Assembly: GCA_034509425.1 (NCBI GenBank)
Contig: JAVTVJ010000121.1
Span: 2,418,001 to 2,482,000, forward strand
Direction of reading: 5' to 3'
DNA length: 64,000 nt
Source of the DNA: Eopsaltria australis
Taxonomy: Eukaryota; Chordata; Aves; Passeriformes; Petroicidae
Numbering within the stretch: position 1 is the stretch's first letter; every line of letters begins with the position of its first letter. The position numbers and the translations under genes were made by a program. Shown in pieces: positions 51,901-63,745 of the stretch. A model generated the notes under the pieces. The model was given only the letters and a program-made list of their open reading frames with translations, had not been told where the DNA came from and did not search any database.

Positions 51901-53811
51901 TTCTGCATTTAACCTTTAGAACTTGGAAGTTCAATAACATCCTACTGCTGAACTGGACTTCCCCAAGAATAATGGAAAATTAATTTTAGAAGCCAGATAG
52001 AAATGCAGCAAGATGGGTGAGGTGTGCATATGTTTGGTGTGTCCTTCTGAAGAGGAACCGTCACTCTAAATATAATATTACAGATAATACAATATGTAGT
52101 ATAGTATTGTATAGTATACAGAGAATAAGTATAGTATTTTTCCCCTTTTTTGACACAGCCCACTACTAGTTCTTCCTTCCCTTTTTTTGTGTCTTGAATA
52201 AGTACACTGTCACAGTTGTTACAGTTTTTTTCAGGATAAATAGGAATGTTTTTTGACATGAGCATTTTATTGTAAGTATGGTGTACACAACACGAGACTG
52301 CAAGCTTGAAGCCAAGCTGGTGTTCTTTACATGGTCGAGTTTGTGACCTGACCATTCACTTCCTGTGGTTTGCCTGCTGTGGTTGAAAAGAGCTCACAGC
52401 TGTCAGACACCTTTCCTCTCCCCATTGCTCTGTGGAGAATAGGAGCAATATGCCCCCTGAGGTAGCAGAAGCTTCATTTTATTGTCTGTAGAACAGCTGT
52501 CAATGCTGATCTGCGAAGCCAGGCTGGTAAACACGCTAAATGCAAAGCAGTGCTTCCCACAGAAGGTTCCTCTTGTGTAGTCCAGAGGAGAATCTGTTTT
52601 AGGTAGATATCTAGATATTATTTTCTCTGAAAATGTAATAATCTCCTTGTCCTTAGTGAGGAATGTATGAAAATGGATGCCAACTGTAGATATTTAACAC
52701 TTATATTTATTTGTCAGAAATTCCTGTTAAATTTTACTAAGAAATAACATGGTTGAAAATGCATTTTACATCATGTGTCAAAATTTGATCACAATTGAGG
52801 AAATAATTCTTTAAAATCTATCTTGTCATTTGGAACACAATTCACTTCCTATGTAAAGCAGTTGAGTTAAAAAGAGAACAGTAATTTCTCAAGTAAGTCC
52901 TCCTAGACTTGGAAAGAAACATATGGAAACTATTCTGGCTTGGATTTCAAGAATGTGTAGGAGCTCTGACCTTAGTCTGAGCTGAGGTGTAGAAATCTGA
53001 AAAGTGTTCATCTGCAAGAAACCTGCCCTCGGGAACTTGCATTATTTTAAAGTAGAATACTAATTTCTGTGGCAGTTGTTTGAAGCTTTCCAAATGTGAA
53101 CTGAAACTGTCTTCTCAAGCCTGTGGGTGGCTGCAGTGCTGCTGCTGGCAACAGCTTTTTCACCTGCAGTACAGGTAAACAGAGCAATGCTATTTGCAAC
53201 ATCACTGCATTGCGCTCAGTTCAGTAGCCAGTGTTTTGTTGGGTCAGTTTTATTCCTTCAGGATGCTTGAAAGAAAAGGATATGTGTGCAAGTGCACACA
53301 TACCCAGGTATGTGTGAGAAGGTAAAAGTTGTATGAGAAAAGTCATGGTTTAAAAAAACCCAAAAAACCAAAAAACTCAGCCCTTGAGAAGAAGGAAAGA
53401 AATACGTTGAGATGAGGAACAAAAAATGTTTGTTGTTGTTTGAAGGACCCTTATAAGCCCACAAAGGGAGCTTTCTGAGAAGATGTTTACTTTGAAATGT
53501 TTGTTTCTCAGGGCAATTCCAAAGATGAAACAGTTGAACAAGATTTGATGTTTCCAAGATTTTGAGCAAATTATAAGTTTCATAGCTTCCATATTGATGA
53601 ATTACAACATCATATATGACTCTATCCTTTAAATAGTAATAAAACTTCTGCTTGCCATATACAGAGCTGGGAATACTAATTGTCTCTAAAAAGGTGTTTA
53701 GGATTAGCTTAAGGAAACTTTTCACTTTAATAAAGCAAAAGCATAAAATAAATAACTGAAGTCATGATACCATCGTTCTTTGTATTCTTTTTATTCTTAA
53801 TAAATGTGCTC
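48906..53811 (+). other. TJP1 intron 1, segment between CR1 fragments
   Basis: AT-rich intronic sequence with no supported gene. Minus-strand open frames at 48,893-49,258 and 53,258-53,725 have biased, low-information sequence and no family motif, and the former starts inside CR1-derived DNA. Confidence 0.6.
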
Positions 53812-54282
53812 AGGTCAAGAAAGACAAGGAACTGCTGGAGAGGGTCCAGCAGAGGCCACAAAGATGATGAAGGGTCTGGAGCATCTCTTACGAGGAAAAA
53901 CTGGACCTGTTTAGTCTGGAGAAGAGAAGACTGAGAGGGGAATCTCATTATTGCATATAAATAATCTCCCAGGCAGGTGCCAGACCCTTCAGTGGTGCCC
54001 AGCGACAGGCCAAGGAGCACTGGCCATAAACTAAAACACAAGAAGTTTCACCTCAGCATGAGGAAGAACTTCTTTCCACGGAGGGTGGCAGAACCCTGGA
54101 AGAGTCTGGAAGAAGGGAGGGTGTGGAGTCTCGCCCTCTGGAGACATTCCAAACCCACCTGGATACATACCTGTGTCACCTGCTCCAGGTGACCCTGCCT
54201 TGGTAGGAGGTTTGGACTGGATGATCTCCAGAGGTCCCTTCCAGCCTTAAAAATTATGTGGTTGTGTGTGATTCTGTGATGT
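53812..54282 (+). mobile_element. CR1 LINE 3'-end fragment, 5' truncated
   Basis: About 470 bp in CR1 sense orientation, parallel to TJP1. Blocks in order: GAGAGGGTCCAGCAGAGGCC, AGGGTCTGGAGCATCTCTTA, GGAGAAGAGAAGACTGAGAG, GAGGAAGAACTTCTTTCC, CATTCCAAACCCACCTGGAT and GGACTGGATGATCTCCAGAG, ending with the GTGTGTGATTCTGTGAT tail. It lacks the reverse transcriptase region. It is less rearranged than the copy at the left edge, so it is probably younger or has lost less. Confidence 0.94.
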
Positions 54283-57074
54283 AAAGATATTGGTAATATG
54301 GACATAGGCGTTTGCAAAGTTGTCCACTTGCAGTTCAAAGGTATTCAAGGGCCTCTGTTTTATTATTATACCTCTAGACAGGGGCATCTTAGTATTCTCC
54401 TATATTCCTCATTTCTGGGTGTTAGGCTGTATATATTTCTCAGTTGCTGCTGAGTCACCTTGATTTCCCTTAAATTAGTGGTGGATAGCATGAAAAATAG
54501 AACACTTTGAGTACGGCCTAAGAGCATCAACATCACAACAGGGACCTCAGCTGATGGTAGCACAGACTCATTCTTCTGCCTCAGTTGTCAGTGCTAAGTG
54601 GGGTGAATATCTTCACAGGTCTTCTTCAAACTTCCCTTGGTCTTTTGTGAGTGAATGCAGTTCTTCACAGATCAGAAAGTAACTCCAGTAAGCAGTTTGT
54701 ATCAAAGCCAGCACTCACCTCAGACTGCGTTTGAACTGTTTTCACTCTTCTTGATTGGACTGTTTGGGCATGCAGAAAGAATGAAAATAACATATTACTT
54801 GCTTTGCTGTGTAGCTAATGGATATTTGATGTTTCCAAGTCTTGTGCATTTGAAAGGGATGTATTAGTAAAATCTAGGGGAGGTGATAGCAATAGTGAGA
54901 GAAAAAATGGAGAACAAAGTGGAAAGACTGAGCTTCTGCAGAGAGGAGACAGGCTTTAAAAATGGCAGCCTCAATCTGACTGAGCAGTGAGTGTTTTGTC
55001 CAGGTTTAGAAAGGCTGGTGAGTTTGGATTGGTTTTTTTATGTTTGTCTTGGGTTTTTTTGTGATGTAGCCAGTCTTCTCTCGGTTCTCAGAAGCATGTT
55101 ACATAGGGAATTTCTTATTTTCTTAGTCATGGCTTAGCTGTTACCTCGCCCTGCTCTGGGTTTGCCAGTTCTCCCAGATCCAGTGGGAGCAGTGCTGAGC
55201 TGGTTAAACTGGGTTTTATCAGTTCATGCCATAGCCAGAGCCAGTTGGTGTTGTTTGCCCTGTGCCCTGTGTACCGAGCTCCAGCAGTGAGCACAGGGGC
55301 TCAGAGCCATGGAAATGAGGCACCTTGTGAGCCAAGGAGCTCAGGCTGTGCTGGCTGAGGGGCCTCTCTGCTGACACGGGGCTGTACCTGCAGAGCGCTG
55401 CCGGGACGAGTGCAGCAAACGAGCAGCTTAACTTCTCTCGATAATTGCAGGTAGAAATGAGGCAGCCTATTTCAGTTATAATGTGAATTACAACTTTTGC
55501 AGTGCTTTATTGCATTCCTGTTGCACCTTCTCCTGAACGGGAGCTACTTAGAGCTTTTTGCTTTAGAAGCTTACTTGCAGAGATAATTCTTTGCTTGATG
55601 AGATGTTTAGCCTGGGAAGCTCTTGCCAAAACTAAGACAGAATGAGAACATCAGAAATAAGGAAGAAAATCAGTATTCCTTGACCGTTTAGCAAGCAAAA
55701 CATTCTGTTTTGTTTCAAAGATGGCTTTGTGTGTGGAAAGTGCTACTGTTTTAGTATATATTTGGTCTGAGTTTAAAAAGCTGGAGAGAAATAATCTAAT
55801 TCTGGGGTAGAGCTGAATCAATTTGTAATGCAAAGGAGCAATGTTTGGTACTGAATTGAGGGGAATTACAGCTGTTTGAATGAAATACATCCCAGTTAAG
55901 TCACAACAGCACTTTCAAGAGAAGTGAACCCTGACAGAGAAATGAGCAGTAATGCAGCACATCCTAACCCTTAAAATTCAAGCAAAAAATGCAGAGCTTT
56001 TTGGCATTGTGAAAAGAACTCACTTTTTGAACCTAGTTGCGAATTCTGGTGTTCTGAAATTGGATAAAGTTTTCAAGAGGTATTGTTTGTGAGAGTAAAC
56101 ACTCCTACTTGCTGTTCCTTGTGATACAGGACTTGATTAAGAGTTCTGAGTATTTTTTGTTGTAGTGACTCAGTTACTGTAACTGGAACAAATTGAGAGT
56201 AAAGTAGATTTTCAAAAAACCAGTGCTGCCGTGTTGCAGAGATGCTTGTGTTCTGATTCTGTTCTTTAATTAGTGCATTGCATGCTTTTGAGGGGGACGG
56301 GTATGGAGCAAAACACTGGGCACTCCCTCTTGAAAGGTAGAAAATGTAGCAGCAGGATGTTCACTATGTATTTCCTGCTGCCTTCCTGCCTGTTTTCAGG
56401 CCTTGGGCTCTGCTGGGTTTTCCTCCCTCATGCTATTTTCCTCTTTCCAAATGTTTGCTTGTCATGGCACACTAAGTAGTGCTCTTTTAAGCAGAAATGC
56501 AGGTATGTCAATATTGTCATAACGTTACTGTTTAATCTAGTTACCTTAGAGAGGACCTTGTAATTTCTGCAGTGCTACTGTTCACGAAAATAATTATCCT
56601 ACACTAAACTACAGTCCATTAAATGTGACCTGTGTGCATAACACAGTAGCATGGGTACTGTAACCTGTAGCTGGGTGTTCATGAGTTAGTGCTAATCTGC
56701 ATGCAGTTAAAAGAAACAAAAAGGAGAGTGTAAGTATAAAGGTTAGAATATAAATATCTACTACAGTCTTAATGAGCAACCAAGAGAGCCTGTATCACAA
56801 ATGCTGCTTGTAATCCTTCCCTTGAAACTTCTTTATAACTTCAGGTTCTGTCATCTATTTTGCCTATTCTTCCCCCCACCCCCTTCCACAGGAGCACAGG
56901 AAGTTCAGCTGTGACACATAAAGGCAGGAAATGTGTAATGAATGAGCCAGGCCAACTTCTTCTGTAGCTATTCTATATGAATATTAATGTTACTTTTGAA
57001 TGTGAGTTTCTGTTTGTGGTATTATACAACTGTTGAAAGTGAAGTCTAATCTTTGGGTTTTTTTTTTTCCTTAG
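54283..57074 (+). other. TJP1 intron 1, last part
   Basis: AT-rich intron with a GC-rich patch at about 55,140-55,420 that has few CpGs and no recognisable coding content. It ends in a strong acceptor: a run of T residues followed by CCTTAG at 57,069-57,074. Confidence 0.7.
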
Positions 57075-57131
57075 AGCACAACAATGGAAGAAACAGCTAT
57101 ATGGGAACAGCACACAGTGACTCTTCACAGG
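57075..57131 (+). CDS. TJP1: TJP1 (ZO-1) coding exon 2
   Basis: Fifty-seven bases encoding residues 12-30, STTMEETAIWEQHTVTLHR, phase 0 at both ends, bounded by CCTTAG and GTGAGT. MEETAIWEQHTVTLHR is the nearly invariant segment that forms the first beta-strand of ZO-1 PDZ1. Because it is a multiple of three with phase 0, skipping would keep the frame but remove the strand. M15 lies in a good initiation context (A at -3, G at +4), so a shorter N-terminus starting here is possible by leaky scanning or from transcripts with another first exon. That is inference. Confidence 0.97.
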
Positions 57132-60100
57132 GTGAGTTCATACAATTGGCTGTGTGTGCATAACGCAGGATACTGGTAGTTTTTGAAAACAATAGGAAAA
57201 AGCCAGATGTCAGGAAGTAAAAGGAAAGGAAACTGTTATATTCCCTTGTTTAAATTTAGAAGTGTTGTAAAAGCTCCATGTGATAGCTCTATTTGTTTGT
57301 TTGGTTTCAGAGATAAGCCTGCCTACAAATAACCATGCCAGAAACAAAGCTTTAGATTACATCTGTACCTAACTGAAGGGAGGTAGAAATCTCTGTTCAT
57401 TCATGGTAGTGCTGGAACTATGCTTGAAAGTTTTAAAACTTTATTTGCAGAGACCTAAAACAATGTAGTTGCATATAAATTAATGTATTCAAAACTGTCT
57501 TATTTGCTGGCCACTTTCTTAAACCACTGGCTGGAAATAGTGATTCTGGGTGGTCAGAATGTGTACCCTGCACAAAGGAATGTGTGCTGGGAGTGAGTGA
57601 ATAGCAGGACTGCTTTTGCATTTAGGCTGACTCCTTCTGTTTGAGTTACTCCTAAATTAAATTGAGTTCTGATGCAGCTATCTTGAAGCTGTACAAGAGA
57701 GTCAATAAGGAATTAATTGCTTAGGGAAAGTCAGAGCAGGGTGGGATGCCATTTCTGGCAGCAGCTTAGTATTAAAGCAACCATGGAATCATGGCCCAGA
57801 TAGCTGTGTTCATTGAAATAGCAGGGAGATGTCCCTTTTCTCAAGGGAGCAAGTTATGCCATTTGTCTTCAGTTCATCATAGAAAAAAGGCATTTTAAAA
57901 TAGTAGCTTTGGTGGGATGGATGGACCTCAGACAAAAATGCTTATGTGTAGGTCAGCTGGTCAGATAAAATGTAAATTCTCTGTCAGACCTGTTAGCTAA
58001 TGATTCTAAAGACTTCCATGTTCTTGATTCAAAGTAACTGTTTGGGTAGATGCCCTTTTGTGAAGGGAGCAGTTATACTCAGTTTGACCGGAAGGCTGAC
58101 AAGGTGTCCTGTCTCTGAGTGCAGCCACATGCTGAAAGGAAAGTATAAGTAAAAATGCAAATGTGTGGTGATGTTTATCTATGCTACTCTTTAAGCTTCC
58201 AACAATGCTTAGGTCAACAAGTTTTTGAGCAAGAAGTGTTATTTCTATGTATAATTAATCGCCCTTTATGTTTTCATCTTGAAGCTGACCAGTCATCCCT
58301 GGAATCTCTGTAAATTTCAGGTTTTTTACTCGTATTCCTGATTAAATCAGTACTGCTTTATAGTCAAAACCAAACAAAAAATGCCATAGTAATACAAGGT
58401 TGGCTCGTAGGCTTGGTTGGTGGTAGCTCATTTTCTCTTGAAAGGGACCTTTTCCTGGTCAATTGGATCAGCAATTTCAGTGACACCAGAAGTCAGACGT
58501 TAAGTCAGTGCACAAAGAAATAATGAAGTGCTGCATTATGGTGTTGCCTTGAACAAATTTTTAAATAATTGGTAGGAACCAGAGATCTCGTGTTTGGTTG
58601 CACTTGCAGTACAATCAGAAGTTCTTTTGTAGCATTCATGTGAAAGTATGGTTTGATTATAATTTTGATTATGATCTTTTATGTGCCAAAATCCTACCAA
58701 CTCTTCTGGTATGAATGTTTTGTTACCTGATTAAGTAGCTCTTACTTAGGTGTTGAAAGCTGATGATATGTACTGTTAATAACTTTGATAGCATTAATTT
58801 AGTCAGTTAAAAACAAACAGTTATTTCCATCTGCCAGATAACAAAACCAAAACCCTTATGGTAATATTAAACAATTATGTGCTTATCCTTAATGCTGGGA
58901 AGAGGGTTTACTGGTGAATTCCAGCAGTGCTGTCAAAAAACTCATTAGAAACTTTTTTGAGAAGTAGAGGCTGGAGTTCCTCACCAAGAGTTTTTATTGT
59001 CTGTCTTTACCACCCTTCCAACTTCCTGGGCTGGACTGCTACTTAACTCTTAAGAGATTGAGCCAGTGTCAAATTCATTTAAAGCTTATCAGTTAGCTAC
59101 AGTTTATCTTTTATTGAGAGGTCTTCTGGGTTTATATACCTTATTGCAAAGTACTTGAAGGAGGAGCCCTGCACTTTGTATATCACGTGGGGTTTTTTCC
59201 TACTTGGAGCTAAGATCTGTGTGTCTGTGGTAGATCTGTGTCCTTCCCCCAAAGCACAGAAACCAGGTGTGTACCTACCTTTTTGCCTGTCCCACACTGC
59301 ATTACTATGGGAAAATAGAATAGTACAGCTTTTTTTTCGTGTTTTTTCTACAACATCTGACAGGTGAAGTTTTGATACAAGAGATTTTTTTTAATGCTGT
59401 GTTACTTAAGGTACGTGTTAGTATCTTGTATAACCTGTAGTGGTCAACATCTTGGAATTTCCAGACATGTCTAGGAGCTAGGCTCAGTTTTTAGAGAGCA
59501 CTTCTGATAATCAGTTGTCTCTCAAGATGATGGTAGGCAGCAGGATAAAATGAAAAGTAGGTTGGCTGATTTTTACTGCAAGGTTTCTTGTGTGACCTCT
59601 TAAATTTTCAGAAGGATTTAGGATTTGATCTTTTTAATTGAGAGTGCTTCTGAAGACCTTGATTTATCTTATTAGAAACTCTTTACCTGACTTGTAGGCC
59701 CTTTTGACTGCTGTCTGTATATGAGACTGCATTGTTTCAGGGCTCCTGGAAGAGAACATCAAAGTATGAAACGTAGTCATCTTCATACTGGTGATTTGAT
59801 TTGCAAATCTAGTTTTAAAAAGTAGTATGGCAAGCAGCAAGATAAGGTTTACAGAGAGTTTCTGTAAAAGTTAGCCTGATAATTGTATTTCTTACCATGA
59901 CTGGAGAATTTAAAAAAGATTTTTGTTTATAGTGAGGGAAGGCTAGAGAAGATTTAAATTAAGTTTGACATAAACGTCTTCGTTATTATCTCTTTTCTCC
60001 CTTTCCTTCCCCACCCAAATACAGTGCAGACTAAGTCCTGTTTGTTAAAGTAATGGAAAACTGAAAACAGGAGTGTCCTGAGAGGAGAAACACTGTTTTG

Positions 60101-61602
60101 AAATGGGGTTTAGTAACACATTTGTGTAGGCTATCACGTATTCTCTTGGATTTTAAAACATGAAACTGAAAAAAACCTCAGCTCTGGTCATGAGTGGACA
60201 ATAAGATCCTCCTTCATATCACCAAGTTTCACTTAATTCTTGCATCCCAGCCATGATTTCTAGTTGCTCTGTCTGGGGTGTATTTTGAAAAGAAGTCCAT
60301 TCATCCTCTAATGAATTAAAATGGATGTAAAAGAAGCAGTAAGGTGTGCCCTTCCCCAGCTCCCCACACTTGGACAAACTTCCTTCTTGGCAGCAGTATG
60401 GACTAACTGCTCAACTCCATTTCTGAGCAGTGAATCTCCAAATCTGTATTTTAGTACTGTTCCTATTCACTGCTTACAGGCAAATCTGGAACATCTTTTT
60501 ATGACTTCTGTTTTGGGAGGAAATAGGAAACAGGTTGGTTTTGGGCAGTAATTAATGTCCAAAAAGCTGAATGTCATGTGTCTTGCAGCCAGATGCAGAC
60601 TGCCATGTTGCCTCTGCTGTCACTGTAAGGTTATGAAACTCCTTGCTAAAGCTGGGTCATGTTTGTTAAAAAGTCTGAAAAAGAGAAGGTGAAGTCTGCC
60701 AGCACAAAGTGTGTGCTCTGTGAAATGGAGGGGTGAGATTGACCCAGACCTGATCTTTTCCATCCAGTGACTGCATTTTGCATGGTTGAAAATTGCAGAA
60801 TAAATTCTTGAGTAAAATACAGCATTTAAATGGTAATATCCCCAAAATGTTTTCTGGGCAGTGATGAAAGAGCTAGATGGTTTGCAGATCAGTTATATTT
60901 AGAAAGCTTATTTCCCACCCTCGCTGCTTCCAGGCAGAAATGTAAGCATCATTGTTGTATCTTGAAATATCTAACAGGAATAACTTTTCAGAGGCATTGA
61001 CCTTGCTGTAGTGGCAGGTCACCCTAGAGGGAAAAGATTGAAGCAAATTACTTTTGTTAAGATGCAGATGATTTGCAAGTGCTGACAAGGTTTTGATGTA
61101 TTTAATGGTACAAGTGATCTTGGTATTATTCGTAGGAACTGAGCCTGCAGTCATACTACTGTGTGCTGCAGTCCTGTCAGTTCCTGAGCTAAGTGAGGTC
61201 AAGCTGGGTAAATACCATAATGGGAAAACTCAAAGAAAGTGTTGCAGGAAATGATACAGGGGTTCTGAGTCAGTAGCAGCTCAGTGGAGTGGTTTGTTGT
61301 GCTTGCTGAAGATTGAGGTCTTGCTGATGACCACCTGAGGTCTAGGCCATAAAAATGCAAATGAGAACTCTAATCTCTTGGAAGAGACTGGGTAGTTACT
61401 CCAATACTCTCTGCCTTCTAAAAATGTTTATTTTTAATCTGTCTCCTGTTACTGGATTGCATAGCATTGATTGGTTCATTGATCCTGTTTTCTTTCAAAA
61501 ACTTGTGTTCATCTCATGGGGCCTTTTTGTGTTTGGCATGGGAATGCAAATTGCAACCATTAGATATTGGAAAGTAAAAATATTTCTCTTGTTACATTAT
61601 AG
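57132..61602 (+). other. TJP1 intron 2
   Basis: 4,471-bp intron from GTGAGT to ATTATAG. AT-rich; no repeat family, RNA gene or additional exon recognised. Confidence 0.85.
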
Positions 61603-61727
61603 GCCCCTGGATTTGGATTTGGTATTGCAATATCTGGAGGAAGAGATAATCCTCACTTTCAGAGTGGTGAGACATCAATAGTTATTTCTGATGTGCTGAA
61701 AGGAGGCCCAGCAGAAGGACTCCTACA
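61603..61727 (+). CDS. TJP1: TJP1 (ZO-1) coding exon 3, PDZ1 core
   Basis: One hundred and twenty-five bases for residues 31-71 plus two bases of codon 72. It starts [17 protein letters not shown], which contains the GFGF carboxylate-binding loop (residues 33-36) of PDZ1, and continues through the strand-rich TSIVISDV and [10 protein letters not shown] region. PDZ1 of ZO-1 is known to bind the C-terminal YV motif of claudins. The exon ends CTA CA|GTAAGT; glutamine 72 is completed by the first base of exon 4, which confirms the phase. Mammalian ZO-1 has GQLQ where this has GLLQ, a conservative difference outside the ligand groove. Confidence 0.97.
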
Positions 61728-61943
61728 GTAAGTGCCAAACTATACCTGGGTTCTGATTTGGGAGCATTCATCTTTGTCAGTAGTAGCTTAACCTCCTGAT
61801 TGTTTTGGTCTCAGGCTGGCTGGCTGTAACTGTTGGTGCAGTAGGTTTGTAATACAGGCAGTTTGCACAGGGGCACCTATTCACCAGTATTTTCTTCTTG
61901 GCATAAAATATTTATACTGTACATTGTGATGTTTTTCATGTAG
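61728..61943 (+). other. TJP1 intron 3, short
   Basis: 216-bp GTAAGT...TTCATGTAG intron that splits the glutamine 72 codon of PDZ1. It is the shortest intron in the window. Confidence 0.95.
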
Positions 61944-62046
61944 AGAAAATGACCGTGTTGCAATGGTTAATGGAGTTTCAATGGATAATGTCGAGCATGC
62001 ATTTGCTGTTCAGCAGCTGAGGAAAAGTGGGAAGAATGCCAAAATC
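61944..62046 (+). CDS. TJP1: TJP1 (ZO-1) coding exon 4, PDZ1 C-terminal half
   Basis: One hundred and three bases: the first completes Q72, then residues 73-106. [18 protein letters not shown] is followed by [16 protein letters not shown], which contains the alpha-B helix EHAFAVQQL that lines the peptide groove of PDZ1. The exon ends in phase 0 at AAA ATC|GTAAGT. All 34 residues match the ZO-1 pattern with no visible disruption. Confidence 0.97.
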
Positions 62047-63465
62047 GTAAGTCAATGTCTTGAAGATTTAAATTCCATAGTTATAGAGCAAAAGTGAAAT
62101 AGTGTAATGTTTGCTATAAAATACAGGCATGATGCAAGGTACTTGAATAACACGTGTGTGATGTTTCAGGTTTAAGCAATAATCACAGCATGTTTATCAA
62201 GGGGTCACTCAAAATGTTTTTTTGAAATGTCAGTGATGATGACTGCATAGTGTGGCACTGGATAATTCAGATTCCTTTTCTTTATGGTAAAGTTCTTCTC
62301 AGATTGTGGCAAATCAAGTTTGTTTAATATTTGCTTACTTTGTTGTATGCGCTTTAACTGAGTTTTTCAAAGGCTGGTGTATGCTGAAGGACAAGTGGTT
62401 TGGGCACTAACAAAATTCTTTTTGTGCTCAGTAAACAGTTTGCCAAAATAAAGCATAATTACCTTAATTCCTATAATTTTGTAGGCTTATTCTAAGTGAC
62501 TGGTTTTTGAACTTCTGCAAAACAGAACAGGTCATCACCAAAGGGTAGTAATCCAGCTTTCTGTAGAAGTTTGGGGGTTATATTACAAAAAAAGTTGAAC
62601 AAAAAATGCACAGTGTTTTGAGGTTTCTTAATTAATGAAAACAGACTTCCAGGGCTTGTAGGAAAGCTTTTCTGCTGACAGATTTTTAGTGCATTGGGGT
62701 GCTTTAATGCAGTTGCAAAAAAGGTATAATGTTTCGCATTTGTAGATTTGGCAGCAGTTCTTTAAAGCTTACAGAAAGCAATTTGTGGCAAGCTGTGCAC
62801 AGCTTTCAGTCTCTTAAATATTTGGTGTGTAGATTTATGTAAAAAAAAGTAAATAATGAAAACTTTATGGTAGAACTTGGTTTGGTTCTGTAATACACAG
62901 CAAGCAAATCTCTGAGCAGGACTGGCTCATATTCTGGAATCAGCTGTCTATGTTGTACAAACCAACTTTGAACTTCCAGAGGGACTGCTCCCCTTCCTCC
63001 CTGTCTTGCATAAACATTTCTTTGGAAGATTGGGAGGCTTCAAAGTTGAGGAGAATTACTGGCAATAGCATACTGACTATACGCTAAATTACATGTTAGC
63101 AAAAAAGGGTTTTAGCAGTGCCAGTAACTCATTTTGTGGTTTTAAGCAAAGAGAGGGCATTCTAATATGCAGCTCTGAAGACAGAATACTGTGTTGTGCT
63201 ACAAAGGCTGTTGATTGTTACCCTTTTGCCACTTTGCAAAAGGATTAAAAAGGACTAAAAGAACTGTAAAAACAGGTTTCTAGTAATCTGTATTGAGAAG
63301 TCTCCTGTATTAACTGGATATAATTTTATAATGAGGATGCAACAATTCAGAGCATTCACAAATACGTCTGCATGTTTTTAATTCTGGGATTAGCCTGGCT
63401 TCTGACATTTGGTAACACTATTAGCATTACACAGCCAGAGGCTGATATCTGCTGTTGGGTTGTAG
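62047..63465 (+). other. TJP1 intron 4
   Basis: 1,419-bp intron from GTAAGT to GGTTGTAG. No repeat family or RNA gene recognised. Confidence 0.9.
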
Positions 63466-63745
63466 ACTATCCGAAGGATGAAGAAAATTCAGATTCCAGT
63501 GACTCGACCAGACCCTGACCCAGTGTCTGAAAACGAGGACGACAGCTATGATGAAGAAATCCGGGATCCAAGGAGCAGCCGTGGCGGTCCCAGTGCCAGC
63601 AGGAGGCACGAGAAGAGCTGGGTCCGAGATCGCAGCGCGAGCAGGGAGAGGAGCTTGTCCCCAAGATCAGACAGGAGGTCTGTCACCTCCAGCCAGCCTG
63701 CAAAACCCACCAAAGTCACACTGGTGAAATCCAGGAAAAATGAAG
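63466..63745 (+). CDS. TJP1: TJP1 (ZO-1) coding exon 5, end of PDZ1 and linker to PDZ2
   Basis: Two hundred and eighty bases for residues 107-199 plus one base. It starts TIRRMKKIQIPV (last PDZ1 strand), then an acidic stretch (SENEDDSYDEE, about 127-137), a variable stretch (about 138-158), and the Arg/Ser-rich RDRSASRERSLSPRSDRRSV (about 160-179), a conserved phosphorylation-prone segment of ZO-1. PAKPTKVTLVKSRKNE leads into PDZ2. The donor is GAA G|GTAATT, so the exon ends in phase 1, matching a next codon starting with G. Reading past it into the intron gives an unrelated hydrophobic tail, so the splice is real. The remaining PDZ2, PDZ3, SH3, GUK-like and C-terminal parts lie outside the window. 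Confidence 0.96.

Noticed and set aside
53258..53725. 155-residue minus-strand open frame in intron 1
   Set aside because: Phe/Ser/Leu/Tyr-rich, no family motif, no splice context; likely chance in A-rich sequence.
54048..54338. 96-residue minus-strand open frame
   Set aside because: Antisense of the CR1 fragment at 53,812-54,282.
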